Shown here piece by piece: positions 11,501 to 22,963 of a DNA stretch of 64,000 nucleotides. The notes under the pieces are model-generated. The model did no database searches, was not told the origin of the DNA, and saw only the letters and a list, made by a program, of their open reading frames with translations. Position 1 is the first letter of the stretch. The number at the start of each line of letters is the position of its first letter. A program made the translations under genes and the position numbers. This stretch comes from Delphinus delphis (Eukaryota; Chordata; Mammalia; Artiodactyla; Delphinidae): positions 154,928,044-154,992,043 of the forward strand of contig NC_082684.1 of the NCBI RefSeq assembly GCF_949987515.2. The letters are read 5' to 3'.

Positions 11501-11795
11501 TTCTCCTGAGAAAAAAGAAGAAGAGATGGAAAAAGATTCAGAAGTTGAGGGGGCAGAGGAAAGTGTCACCACACACATGTCACACCTCTATGGTTCGGGG
11601 CTATGGCGGGATCTCGAGAGACGTCATGATGAGACCATATTCTCATAAGGCGGGTGGCCAGGCTGTCTGCAGGGAGGCCAGGGGGGCCAGGCAGGGTGTG
11701 GAGGCCACGCTGGAGGGTGGGCCTGGGTGAAGGTAGGTACTTTCTGTAGCTATGCCCAGAAGTCCGGGACCAGAGTGGGGAAAGGAGACTGAGAC

Positions 11796-11850
11796 TGTAC
11801 TCTCAGCTGTCTTGAGACAGACTGAGTCAGAGTCTGTCTCTGAGAGTACA
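11796..11850. repeat. Two-part inverted repeat (predicted hairpin)
   Basis: The outer arms tgtactctca (11796-11805) and tgagagtaca (11841-11850) are perfect complements. The inner arms gagacagact (11814-11823) and agtctgtctc (11831-11840) are also perfect. The loop is 7 nt and an 8-nt bulge (11806-11813) lies on the left side only. That gives 20 paired bases. Confidence 0.9.
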
Positions 11851-11860
11851 GACTGAGTCA
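11817..11860. promoter_or_regulatory. Duplicated AP-1-type motif
   Basis: The 13-mer acagactgagtca occurs at 11817-11829 and 11848-11860. Each copy contains TGAGTCA, the AP-1 (TRE) consensus. The 31-bp offset is close to three helical turns. Whether any factor binds is unknown. Confidence 0.35.
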
Positions 11861-12534
11861 ATCCCACCATCAAGGGTGGTATGTGATGCAAATGAGTGGT
11901 GCAGACAATAAGAAGTCACAGGAAATAAAATTCCTCTCTGCTTCTTAGCCTGGGGTAGGAATGTGGGCAGCTCAGGTATTGGGTGGACCTTTGTGTCCCG
12001 GCAACCTCTCCTGATGCCTGCCCTCCTCTGGGCCACCTTTAGGTTACCCTGCCAGATTCTCATTGTGGGATTTTTTTTTTTCTCTGAAAGATGAGAGAGT
12101 GACTCCCCTGAGAGACAGGAAAATCTGGCCCATTGTTCTCTGCTCTACTCGTCTGTGCAGGACGCCTGGCTTCCTTATGCTCCTGTAACAGGGGATGTTT
12201 AATCATCACTGCGAGGCATTGAAGGGCAGGCTTCAGCGGCAATGGCCTGGTGGCTGTTTCTAGTCCCTGGTTGTATGTCCCAGAGTGACTTTCAAGGTTG
12301 CAGTTCTATAAGGACAAGAAGCAGTGGCGGTGACAATAGCGTGAACCGAGATGCATGGGAATCTGCCAATAATCTTGCATCAGCCTGGCGGAGCTGATCA
12401 CGTGATGGGTGAAGGCACTCGAGTTAGGATTTAAAGTCGTGTTCGGCATCGGGTGGTCTTCTGAGTTATCCTCAGGAAGTTCAGCTGAAGCTTTGAGGGA
12501 CCCTGTAAGAGAGAGAAAAAAGGGACTGGTGACT

Positions 12535-12740
12535 GTGGATCGAGAGCATAGGGGTTGGACTCTGAAGACCTGGGTTCAAATCTGCGAGCATCTACTAACC
12601 AACCCAGCGGCCTCAGGACCTCAGCTCATCATGTGTAAAATGGGCACAGTAATAGCTACCTTGAAGCGTCACTGAGGAGATGTATGAGATAGTGTGCAAA
12701 AGGTTGATTAGAACACGCACCTCACAGATGTTATCATGCC
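12535..12740 (+). mobile_element. MIR SINE
   Basis: 'gaagacctgggttcaaatc', 'aaaatgggcacagtaatagc' and the following 3' text match MIR in order. Confidence 0.8.
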
Positions 12741-12749
12741 ATGTCACTG

Positions 12750-12862
12750 TTGTTTGTTTTTAACATTTGTCTCCCCCACCGGATGATGAGTTCCTTGAAG
12801 GCAGAAACCACGTGTCCTCAGAGGACATGTTATCAATAAATGGTTGTTGAATGAATGCATTG
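12750..12862 (+). mobile_element. L2 3' end
   Basis: 'tgtctcccccacc', 'gatgagttccttgaaggcag' and the terminal 'aataaatggttgttgaatga' are the typical L2 3' end with its TGAA-type terminus. Confidence 0.82.
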
Positions 12863-12877
12863 CTAGACAGAAACAAC

Positions 12878-13040
12878 CAGCACTCACTAAGGGTTCATGT
12901 ACCAGGTTTAGTGCCTGTGTTATCCTAATAAATCTTCACAAACAACTCAGTGGGGGAAATACTATTATTATTTTACAGAGGAGGATGTTGCGGCCGAGGG
13001 AGGGTCAGTGACGAACAGCTGGCTGGTGGTCGAGTGACCT
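12878..13040 (+). mobile_element. MIR fragment
   Basis: 'cactcactaagggttcatg' then 'tattattttacagagga': the 3' half of a MIR-type SINE. Confidence 0.6.
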
Positions 13041-13828
13041 CTTAGCCACTGTTCTGAGCTGTCTCGGGAGAGAAACACAGGGGCAGGAAAAGGCTTCCTC
13101 CAAGGAGTTGAATCTCAGGGGTGTATCAGCCACTGGGAACCCAAGATGGGAAGATACCCTGTCAGAAGCATCCCTCTGATAGTATTCAAATTGCAGCTCC
13201 CGTGGAACGTGGAAAGAAATGAGGCCACTCGGCCTGCTGCCCACTTATGTATTAGGTCAGAAACATCCATCAGGGTGGACCCAGTGGAAGGCGACTCCTG
13301 CCAGGGAATGGAGAGTCATAGTTGGGCCGGGAGGGCCCTGAGCCTTGGACGGGCTGCCTCGCTGTTTCCTGCTCCCAGGCTGTTGCTCTCATGATGAATG
13401 GAGCAGTGGAAAATTCCTCGCTTGGCTTATTTTTTTTCCCTGAACTGAAAACTCGATTTAGGAGCAGTCAGTGCCCCCGGGTGATGCTTTCCCATTTGTC
13501 AGGACGCAGAGCGGTCCACCCTCACCTGGATGGGTGTGTGGCGTTGCAGACGGGCCAGGCAGGGACTGGACCTGGCGGCGGCTCCCCAGGCTAGGGCTCA
13601 CTTGCTGGGGTTGTGGGTGGGGAAAGGGGCCCTGGGAATGTGCAGTTGTGATAGTCCAGGACCCTTGCCCCACAGAACGCAGTCTTACATGGCAGGAACC
13701 AGAGCATAGCACCATGGCTTCCTTGGTGTGGAATTAAAATGTCCTGCCCTGGAGTTGCCCTCCTGTGCAGCGTTTCAGAAAGCAAGGATGACCTCTGCCT
13801 TTAAAGACCTCCAGAGATATGCCCCCAA
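13041..13828. other. Unassigned sequence
   Basis: GC-moderate, with overlapping 80-90-codon frames on both strands at 13322-13737. None resembles a known protein. Confidence 0.4.
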
Positions 13829-13932
13829 ATTAACAGCGGTTACTGGGATTATAGGTGCCCCTACTTCTTCATACTTAACTTTCCACATTTCCCACAATGG
13901 TTCATGAATTGCTTTAATAATCAGAGAACACA
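13829..13932 (+). mobile_element. L1ME-like 3'-UTR fragment
   Basis: 'aacagcggttactgggatta' and 'cacaatggttcatgaattgc' match, in order, the 3' end of the old L1ME/L1MC group. The same text is better preserved at 60830-61130. Confidence 0.6.
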
Positions 13933-15000
13933 AGGAAAACTCTAGAAGAATGTTAGCCTTCCTTTGAGCTCTCCCTGATTCCTCACTGTCATTTTTTTTG
14001 GTGCGGATGGTGGGGGCAGAAAAAACTGGCCACCCCCTTCCTCTGAATGGACTCCACCTCGGTTTACCCTTGAAGCAATCCCTGGTCCTTTAACTTTTCT
14101 TTATAGCTTCACTAAAAAACTCCAACCAATAATAGAGCTAAAAATATTAATTATACTCCTGGGATGGGTTTCATCTCTTCATCAATTTCCGAACTTCTCT
14201 TCCTCTTTTCTTCATCAATCTAGGACCCTCCCTCTCGTGTCTTCCCACTGGAATAATGCTGCTGAGAATTAGTGAATATTTGCCTTTTGATACCATTTAT
14301 TCTTCACCGTAAGACAGGCTTCCTTGTCCATCCTGTTAACAATTATTTTTCTTTCACAAAATTCCTCAGAAACCTTTCTTTGTGGGCATGAAGGTCGGGG
14401 CTTCGCTCTGGTGAGTAGAGGGGAAGAATTAGGAAAGGAGTGAATCTATCTGATTTGTCTTCCGGATCCACTTCTCCCCAGATGCTTTCTTCCCAAGCTG
14501 CTCCCCAAATATTGTCCTTTATGGAATCTGAGCTGTGCGTGGAGTAATGTGGAGATCAGCTTTCAGGACAGACAACACACTTCAGTTTAAGTAAAACTGA
14601 TTAAGGAACGTCGGGAGGAATTATTTGCTTTGCAAAAAGATGCTTTGCTAATAGAAAGGATTCACCATAGGATTACTTTCCACAGCCAACTCCCCAGTCC
14701 ATTCAAAGGCTACCACTACAAAAACTCAATATAAATACAATAGGGCAGAATTTGCTGGAAGTAAGGCATACCCTCAATTTTCTGAATTATGATGAACCCC
14801 AATGTCATGTTTCTCTCTTTTTTCGAGGCTCTCGGAGGACGTTTTATCCCAGCTTATATTGTTGACAGTATAACTCATACTGTAGTTAGCAGTGAGGTAA
14901 CTCATAGGCACCATGCTCACAGCAGTATTCTGTATATAGGCTAGGAGAGAGGGCCTCGCTCATTATAATAATGCTAATTTCTTCTTCTTAAGCTGTAATG
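13933..15000. other. Unassigned sequence
   Basis: No gene or repeat recognised. Confidence 0.4.
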
Positions 15001-15130
15001 CCAATTTAGTCAATTCCTAGTGTGTGCTCTTGAACATGTCATATGGTCCTTTGACACCTCATTGTTCATCTAATTGGAGTATGGCCTGGCTAGTCTCTGT
15101 AGGTCCTTCTAGGTCTAGTCTTTGAACACA
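15000..15130 (+). mobile_element. MIR-like fragment
   Basis: 'gtgtgctcttgaacatgtca' and 'aggtccttctaggtcta' resemble the middle and end of a MIR-type element. Weak. Confidence 0.35.
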
Positions 15131-15454
15131 TTCAGCTGTGCGGATGGGCCGTTAGGGCTCTCTTTGGGAGTTATGCAAGCCATTTTGGAATTCCCTTTTA
15201 TCTGGTTGTAGTCCTATTGCTTGGAAGGAATTTCATGGGAGACAAGAAACAACCTTTCTAGAAGATGGTGGTGTTATTGTTACATCCTTTTAGGAAGGAC
15301 GCTAGAAGCTCAGCCTGGATAGACCCAACATTAGATATTCCCCTTCTCCCAGCAGGAATGACAGGGACATTGATGTTCTCCTCCCCTGGGCACTGGGCTC
15401 TAGAGACTCCCGGTCATATGAGGGCTGCTGGAGATGGGGGTCTTCTTTGCTGGG

Positions 15455-15515
15455 GTGCTCACCTCCCTAAGTGCCTCAGTTTCCCCATCTATAAAATGGT
15501 GTATTGGTCAGTTCT
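15455..15515 (+). mobile_element. MIR core fragment
   Basis: 'gcctcagtttccccatctat' and 'aaaatgg' are the most conserved MIR text. Flanks are too diverged to place ends. Confidence 0.55.
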
Positions 15516-16838
15516 CAGCTTGACTTATGGAAGCTTCACGAGAAGACTGATTATCAAGGCTGCTGGGCTGAGAAAAGTGGGTTAAACGAAGAGGAGGACC
15601 AAGGATATTCCACCTCCATAATGTAGGAATTCTCACTGCTTCACTGGCAGGTCTCAGAAGAAGGGATTCAGCCTTCAGGCTTAATAATGAGGGGTCATCA
15701 TCAAGAGGAACCCCCAAACCCTAGTTGATTGCTTCTGGGAAAATGTTCCTTTTGCCCAAACATCTAGTGACTATATTTTCAGCAGAAAGGAGCTGGGGGC
15801 CTTCTGGCATTTCAGCTCAAGTTCAGACTAGATGGACAGGGTCTGAGCTTGTCCACGTCCAGGAGAAAAGGGACATGGGCCCTGAGAGGGGCCCCAGGCA
15901 CAAAGGACAGCATCTTGGCCGCATCTCCTGCATGGCGTCTGTTTCCCTTTCCCTTCTCCGTCATGCTTTCTGCCCAATCCCATCCTGTCCCTACCTGTTG
16001 TTGCCTTTTCTGCTTCTCTGACTTTCCTTCTTCCCCAAATTAGAACCATGTTTGGTCTTTCAAAAATTATAATTATTTTTAAACCTTGGTTTTTTGGGTA
16101 GATTTTATAGGCTAGGCCACTTTTGTATCACTCCCGACCACGTCAACCTTCCTGTCCCTCTTCTTCCAGCCACACGTCACTGCCAGCCTCCCTGGAGGAC
16201 CTTCCTTGGACCACTTTCTCCGCCATGTTTGCCTTTTCCCTGTGGGATTCCTTCTGGAAGGCCCATGTGGGAGGTTTAGAGCTTCTGGGTTTCCTTAGAA
16301 CATGGCTTCCCTGAATTGCTCCCTACCAGGGAATCATGACCCTTCCTGGGTCACGAAGAAATATCCCTTCTCCGGAGCAGCTGGGATGGATTGGAGGCGG
16401 TGAACCGTCCTGTGATGGGTTGATCTCAGTCTGTCTGGGATTCCTCTTGGCAGCCCTGAACGCATGGAGACAGGAGGCAGGGGTCCATGGACACACATGG
16501 TGGCCGTTTCCAGGAAGGGCCCTCGGTGTGTCATTCATTCTCCTGACGTTACCCTTTCCAGCTTAGCCTTACACATCAATTCTGGACCTGAGGTTCTCCT
16601 TGAAGAACTTCTAGAAAAGACCTGATGGCTATCCTTCACCCTCTGCCTTCATAACCTCGAAGAATCCTCTTTCCCATCTCCTTCCCAGGGAGGGCACTAA
16701 AAATGGGGGAGAAGAGGTATGTTCTCCAGAGTCCTGTTCTGTCCAGGGTCAGATAAGATCCAGAAGCAGGGACTCAAAGATCAAACCAGAGCTTCAGGGC
16801 ACGTTGTAAGCCTAACTAACCAAATTGTGTGCTCTTGG
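15516..16838. other. Unassigned sequence
   Basis: No recognisable gene or repeat. Overlapping short frames only. Confidence 0.4.
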
Positions 16839-17310
16839 ACCTGTCAGCTCCTCGAGGACGGGGCCGCCTCCTGCAGGGTGGCTGCAGCCCGGGTGCTGGC
16901 TGGGGGCAGACTTGAAGAGAGGCTTGGGTCGTGGAGAAAGCAGACCTTACGGGGAGTCCTAAAGCTCCTTGCAGGTGGTGGGACTGGTGGGAAAGGAGCG
17001 AGGGAGGGCGAGGTTTGGGTCCCCAGGCTTCTGCTCTGAGGAAAGAGTTGGTAGGAAAGGGCCCTCTCTAGGCCTCCAGCCCTGGGGGGCCAGAGGGAGC
17101 GGCTGGGACACCTCTCTAGGAGGAAAGGAGCGGCAGGAGGCACCTGTGTTTGCTTCTTGCCCCAGGGGAAAAGGCGAGGCCCAGGCACCTGCTGGGAAGG
17201 AGCCCCACCTGCTCCCTCCCTTTCCCGGGCGGAGGGAAGGCAGCTGCGACCTACCTTGTGCTGCTGCTTGCCCGCCGGAGGGCGGAGGTAGCTGGGAGTA
17301 GGGAGGTGTT
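16839..17310. other. GC-rich, CpG-enriched unassigned block
   Basis: About 17 CpGs in ~460 bp by my count, outside any SINE. That is well above the neighbouring sequence but below CpG-island density. On the minus strand a donor-like CACAAG|GTAGGT has its junction at 17255/17254. It could be an untranslated exon, a weak promoter or an enhancer; nothing proves any of these. Confidence 0.3.
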
Positions 17311-17784
17311 TGCAAGGTTTAAAGAAGTAGAGATCTCAGGGTGGTGGGTGTCCCCTCGTCCAGAATATTTTAGGCCTTTGGAGTCGTCCCTACTTTAGAA
17401 GGTGCAGAATCTGGAAGAATGAGGTTCTGGAAGGAGGAAGCAGGCGCAGAAGAATCCTATCATCCTGGATGTTGGATTCAGACCTGCTGGAATTTGCCCC
17501 ATGGTCCAGCTCTTCTCTCTCCCCACCCCCTCCACCTTCTTGGTCCAACTCAGCTTCCTGACCTTTCCCAAGGCAGTGACCTACCTCCTGGGGGAAACCG
17601 GGTCACTAGATGGATGAGTTCTGTTGGGAGTCCAGCCCCTGGTTCTGTTGGGAGCCCAGCCCGGAGCTGCACGGCGGCCTCTGAACTGCTGTTCGATGCT
17701 CCATTCCTGCAATTAACCCCACCTGGGCTCGCAGACCCTGTGAGCTGATCTTGTTTACATAAGCAAGCTATCAATTGTTCTGAG

Positions 17785-17785
<1 letters not shown>

Positions 17786-17839
<54 letters not shown>
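17786..17839 (+). repeat. (TG)27 microsatellite
   Basis: Uninterrupted TG dinucleotides over 54 bp. Likely length-polymorphic and able to adopt Z-DNA. Confidence 0.98.
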
Positions 17840-17842
<3 letters not shown>

Positions 17843-19515
17843 TTGATTAATGCGAGAACTTTTTTTTCTGGTCCAGACCTTGAGCACTTGGAATAAACCC
17901 CTTCCCATCCCACAGTAACAATGGGGCCGCTGACCATTCTCAGATGCCAGTCAGGGGAGCTCCCGGAAGTCTGTTTTCTTCTTACAGTTCCCAACCCAGC
18001 TGGACACTTTGGGGTTTTCAGTGACTCAGCAAGTGAGGTGACACACCAGTAGGCGCAGCTCCCTGACCCGGGGCTCAGCCCCACCAGCCACTAGCCTCCT
18101 TCCCAGGATGGGTGAGCCAACCCTCACTTACCTGCCTGAGAGGGAAATGGAGACCTCTATGCTGGTGGCTTACAAATATTTGTGACTGAATATGAAGTAG
18201 GGTATTGAGTTTCCTCCCTAAGCTACACCCAGCTAGTCGGTGAGACCCACACGGAAACTCTGTTCAATGGCAGAGAAGAGCCGGGACCTGCAGAGTGTCT
18301 ACAGGCCAGAATCTTCACAATATTCCGTCCCTTTGGCTTCTTGAAACAATGGACTCCTATTGGGTGGCTAAAGACTTACATCCTTAGCGTAAAAAAAGAG
18401 AAGGCCTTGCCGGATGTTTGTTTTTTAAAAATGGCACTAGTAACTTCCATGCAGACCTTGGCAAATAGGTTGCAGGGTGGGAGTCATTCTTAAGAGCTGC
18501 AAGAAAGTCAAAACTGAGTCAGGCCAGGAGCCCGGAGTCACCTCCCTTATCCTCAGGAGAATCTCAGACATCAAAGAGAACTGCCATTAGGAGGGAATCA
18601 GATCCTTACTGGGATCAAATACTGGAGGAGGCTCAGGCCCGGGAGCTGAAACTTATCATCTTCACCATTATCTGATGCTGCAGAGGGGAGCCCGCTGGCT
18701 TCCCTGAGAATGACTGGGGGGCATTCCCCGCCTGTTCTGGGCAGTTACAACCCTGCTGAATGTGCAGTTGGGCTTTCAGCAAATAATAATCATAACGATG
18801 AACCATGTAGCCACCATTGCCCCTGTTATAGGGCTCTTTCTTTCTCCCACCCTGAATCTGGACCAACGAGGAGGAAGGTGGCAGAACTTTGACGATTCCC
18901 CAAAACTCAGATCTGGGGAGATAACTGCATCATGTTGGGGCGTGGCTTGAAGGGAATCAAAGCTGAGAAGAAAGGTGTTAATTTGAGTGGCAGCTTTTAG
19001 ATGTCAGCGTTGTCTTGGGCTGCCCTAGGTTTGTTTGCTCTAGAAGCATAAGCTTGAAAAGTCCCAGGCACAGAAGAGCTCCCCAGTGATGGCTGTAACT
19101 CCTCTCCCAGCCCCTTCACTCTCAAGTGGGAAACAAACAGGCACATGGGATGAGGTTTTCCAAAAATTCCAGGCTTTCAAGAGGCCCATGACAAAGCATC
19201 TCTTGGGCGACACTTAGATTCCTTTATCCATTGCAGGAGGCACTCAGGGTGGAAGCCCAGTGGGGGTACGCTCTCTTCCTGGGTGGGGTCGTTGTGAAAA
19301 CTGTGAGACAAAGCACCAGGATCCCAGGCCATCAGAACCCCGATGACAGTGGGAGATGGAGAAGGCAGAGGATGCTCCAGGGTCATTCTCATGGCACCCA
19401 TGGGCATGAGGAGCTTCAGCTCCCTGAGTTCTAATCTGGGCTGTTGCCAGAACCTCGCACCCAGCCTCACACCTGGGAGGTGATGGACCATGTTGGTTGA
19501 GTGCAGGAGATTGCG
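17840..19515. other. Unassigned sequence
   Basis: No gene or interspersed repeat recognised. An ARE-like motif sits at 18021-18031. Confidence 0.4.
18021..18031 (+). promoter_or_regulatory. ARE/MARE-like motif
   Basis: gtgactcagca matches the core RTGACnnnGC of the antioxidant response element and the NF-E2/Maf half-site. It is a single site in unassigned sequence, so functional weight is low. Confidence 0.3.
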
Positions 19516-19517
19516 GT

Positions 19518-19730
19518 CTGACAGGTGCTGGGATTCAATCCCAGCTCCACCACTTGCCAGCTAGGTGGTCTCTGGCAAGTCACTTGACCTCCACTGGCCT
19601 TGATTCTTCATCTGAAAGTGACAATAACAATATCTTGTAGGGTGGCCGTGAAGATGAAAGGTGATAATGGGCTCCAGTTCTTCCTGCGGTGCTTGGCATT
19701 TAGTAAGAGCTCAGTCATTAGCCGCTAAAT
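19518..19730 (+). mobile_element. MIR SINE abutting a younger SINE
   Basis: 'gggattcaatcccagctcc', 'ctctggcaagtcacttgac' and 'ggtggccgtgaagatgaa' run in MIR order. The expected 3' end (agctattt) reappears after the inserted SINE at about 19954. Confidence 0.85.
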
Positions 19731-19948
19731 TCTTTTTTTTTTTTTTTTTTTTTTTTGCGGTACGCGGGCCTCTCACTGTTACGGCCTCTCCCGTTGCGGA
19801 GCACAGGCTCCGGACGCGCAGGCTCAGCGGCCATGGCTCACGGGCCCAGCCGCTCCGCGGCATGTGGGATCTTCCCGGACCGGGGCACGAACCCGTGGCC
19901 CCCGCATTGGCAGGCGGACTCTCAACCACTGCGCCACCAGGGAAGCCC
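19731..19948 (-). mobile_element. CHR-type SINE, type A, antisense
   Basis: A T-run tail of over 20 nt, then 'gcggtacgcgggcctctcac', ending 'ccaccagggaagccc'. It sits in the 3' end of a MIR. No clear long target duplication is visible. Confidence 0.95.
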
Positions 19949-20056
19949 TACCTTAGCTATTTTTGTGTTACTTTTATATCTATAAACATGTGCTTATATT
20001 CCTCTTCCCCGATGTTTCACTTTTGTACATTGCAAAAAACTTTTTGCTGTGATTGT

Positions 20057-20240
20057 GGTTGCCAGATTTAGAAAATAAAAATATAGCATGCCCACTTAAA
20101 GGTGAATTTCAGATCAATGAAGAGTATTACGTTAAAGTATGTCCCATCCAATAGTTGGGATATACTTATCCCAAATGATTATTGGTTGCTTACCTGAAAT
20201 TAAAGTTTAACTGGGTGTTCTGTATTTTATCTGGCAACCC
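20057..20240. mobile_element. Palindromic (MITE-like) element, copy 1
   Basis: Starts 'ggttgccagattta' and ends 'atctggcaaccc', with the two halves reverse complements of each other. The centre pairs aagtatgtccca (20135-20146) with tgggatatactt (20156-20167) with one mismatch. It has the form of a non-autonomous inverted-repeat DNA element. I recognise it as widespread in mammals but cannot name the family. Confidence 0.8.
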
Positions 20241-21667
20241 TAGGTGTGGAGATAAAACTTTAACTCTTCCACAGCCAGCGGACCTCTCATGCGATGCCTC
20301 ACAGCCACTTTCTGTAGGGGAGAATCCCAGGAACATACACGTCTTGTATATTTCTTTCTGTTACATCCTCTCAAGTTCCTGATCTTACCCCCTTTTGTCT
20401 CTATTCAGGGGCTTTGGGATGAGAAAGGCTGAGCAGAGGTGCCGTAAGCATCTATTTGTGTCCGGTGCTCTTTGGGCTTGGGAAAGGCTAAATCTTTCTC
20501 TGTTTCAAGTCACGTAGCATTTATTTCTTAGCTCCTTTCACCTCTGCAAGAAATGAAACAGAGTTCAAGGCCAACTATCTGTGGGATCTGAAATCCACCT
20601 TGAGTTTACTCGGTTCAAACCTGGGCTATTCTAATAATCAAGAACGGTTAGGCTAATAGCATTTAATTACTTTAATTCCAATGGTTAATTCCATAAAAAC
20701 AAAACCAAAAAACCCCCTTCAATTCTGTATTCGGCGTGAACTCACCTCTCATGTATGCCTAAAGAGGGAACTTGTGACTTAACTATTAAGGATTTCATTT
20801 GTTTCCTGGCGTTTGTTTGGGGAACCACGTTGCACTGACCCCTAAGAGGAAGGTCTTAATTTTGTCCTAAAATATGTTCTCTGTTCCGAGTTTTCAGCCA
20901 TGTTGCTAATGAGCATGGGATGAATTTGGCTGGACATCTCAGGGAGTTATAAACGGAAATGTTTTTCAGCTGCAAATCTTAAGGGCTGTGCCCGCTTTTA
21001 AGAGTTTCCTGCGGCACAGAAAGAATTCTCTCTTTTTTGGAACACAAGAAATGTGTGCCTCACAGGCTTAGGTGGGGGAGGCCCGTTGTTATCTTCAACT
21101 CCCCCTCCCTCCAGGAAACCGCGTGTGTAGGTTACTGGGATTTAGAACAACAGAATATTGTCTTATTTAAAAGTCAATAAACATCCTTTTCTTCAGCTCG
21201 CATCCTTTCTTTGGGTCAGGTCCCCTGACTCGTCCCTCCTCACTTCTGTGACTTCATGTGTGCTAAGTGTGGCATGTCCTCAGCACACCCTCCCGGTGAC
21301 CCCAACCCTCTGGTCCCCAGATTCTGAGCAAGCTGGGCCCTCCAGAAGGGGTCCTTCAGAACCCCAGCAAATCTCTCCTGTACTCTGGATCCCTTTGCTG
21401 TGGCATTTAATCTTTTCATAGACCAGAAGGCCCAGAGAGAGGTACTTCGCTTTTATAAGAATCTCAAGTATTTGTTTCCAGTCCTGGTATTAATAAAAAA
21501 CCCCAAACACGCTATGTTGGAAGAGGTGCCCGGTTTTATTTTGTGCTAATTGCTGGAGTCTGCACTCAGACATTCAGAGCCTTGGGTTTTCTTTTGGATA
21601 GTTTGAGTCATTTAGTTTTCTGCTAAACAAATCAATCAAAATTTCCTACGTAGCGTCTTAACCTCTA
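20241..21667. other. Unassigned sequence
   Basis: No gene or repeat. AT-rich with several TAAT cores at 20655-20700. Confidence 0.4.
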
Positions 21668-21678
21668 AGACAAGAAGT

Positions 21679-22009
21679 TTTTTTTTTTTTGAATTTTTAA
21701 TTTATTTTTGGACGCGTTGAATCTTCGTTGCTGCACGCAGGCTTTCTCTAGTTGCGGTGAGCGGGGGCTACTCTTCGTTGTGGTGCTTGGGCTTCTCATT
21801 GCAGTGGCTTCTCTTGTTGCAGAGCATGGGGGCTCTAGGCGCACGGGCTCAGTAGTTGTGGCTCGCGGGCTCTAGAGCGCAGGCTCAGTAGTTGCGGAGC
21901 ACGGGCTTAGCTGCCCCACGGCAGATGGGATCTTCCCGGACCAGGGCTCGAACCCGTGTCCCCTGCATTGGCAGGCGGATTCTTAACCACTGCGCCACCA
22001 GGGAAGTCC
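21679..22009 (-). mobile_element. CHR-type SINE, ~300-bp type (type B), antisense
   Basis: The T-tail, 'cttcgttgctgcacg', 'gagcgggggctactcttcg' and 'gctcagtagttg' modules and terminal 'ccaccagggaagtcc' define the long CHR SINE. A perfect 11-bp target duplication, agacaagaagt, lies at 21668-21678 and 22010-22020. The 'ggctcagtagttg' module is present twice. Confidence 0.96.
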
Positions 22010-22020
22010 AGACAAGAAGT

Positions 22021-22484
22021 ATTAATCCTCCTGGTCATTTGCTATGTTATGTCACGTAGGTGTGAGCAGTTATTATCATTTCTGTCACCGACTGAGGATT
22101 CCCAGAGCTTTAAGTTTTGTTACATCTCCTTTCTCTTTCTCTCTCTCATCCTTTTTTGCTAAGAGGAAGCTGCTGAGTGGCCAGAAGTAGGTAACAGTAT
22201 TTAATTTGCTCTAAACTGCCCTATGCATTTCACATATGCTCAGAAAGTATGTAGAGTAGAAAATAAAAATCCATGGCAAACCCATTTTTTTTTCTTTTTG
22301 TTTGTTTGTTTATTATTCCCTTTGGAAGCTGAACTCAACTTCAGCCCGGAGAATGACAAAAAGTCCTGAATGAAGAATTACACTCCTCCCTCAAAAACTG
22401 TAGACACAGTTCTTGTGTGGAGGCCTGTCCACCCACTTACTCAGGAACCATTGATTTAGCATAAGAGAGGTGTGGGGTACAGCG
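22021..22484. other. Unassigned sequence
   Basis: A T-rich run with (GTTT)n lies at 22286-22312. Otherwise nothing is recognised. Confidence 0.4.
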
Positions 22485-22705
22485 GCTTCAACCCAGAAGT
22501 CGGTATCTGCAACTTCTAATTCTGGCTCGAGAGCGGACTCTGGCCTACGGCAGCTCACCGAAAGTCCACCTCAGTTTCCCCATCTGTAAAGTTGGAATTA
22601 TAACTGTAGTCACTAGGGCAGGACCGTGCCTTAATTGGTTAATGATCATAAAAGGCTTTGAAGGGGCTCGTGGAAGCAGCAGTTTAAGCGTTAAGTATTA
22701 TTATT
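22485..22705 (+). mobile_element. MIR SINE
   Basis: 'ttctaattctggctc', 'cctcagtttccccatctgta' and a 3' 'gttaagtattattatta' end. Confidence 0.75.
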
Positions 22706-22963
22706 AAGTGGACCACACCATCCGGTAGCCAGCCCCGGGGTGACTAACCATGGGTTTGGAGTCACCTCTTGGCATTCACAGAGGTTGTGCTCCCAAACAC
22801 CAGGGCCCTGGGGAAGTGACAGGTGATGGCCTCTGCTTAGACAGAGATTAGTAAAATGCATTTCCATCTCTAGAACAGCAAGAAATAATGCTGCATCCCA
22901 GCAGGTGCAAAGGACACCAGGGGAAAAGGGGGCCGGGGAAATGGCAAGGGACAGACAGGGAAC
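22706..22963. other. Unassigned sequence
   Basis: No recognised content. Confidence 0.4.

Larger units (their letters stand above)
11501..12530. other. Unassigned sequence with a hairpin
   Basis: No gene or recognised repeat. The hairpin at 11796-11850 is described separately. A T-run lies at 12070-12083. Confidence 0.4.

Noticed and set aside
17755..18084. 109-codon minus frame with a Thr-His repeat
   Set aside because: The repeat is the (TG)27 microsatellite read in reverse. There is no other protein similarity.
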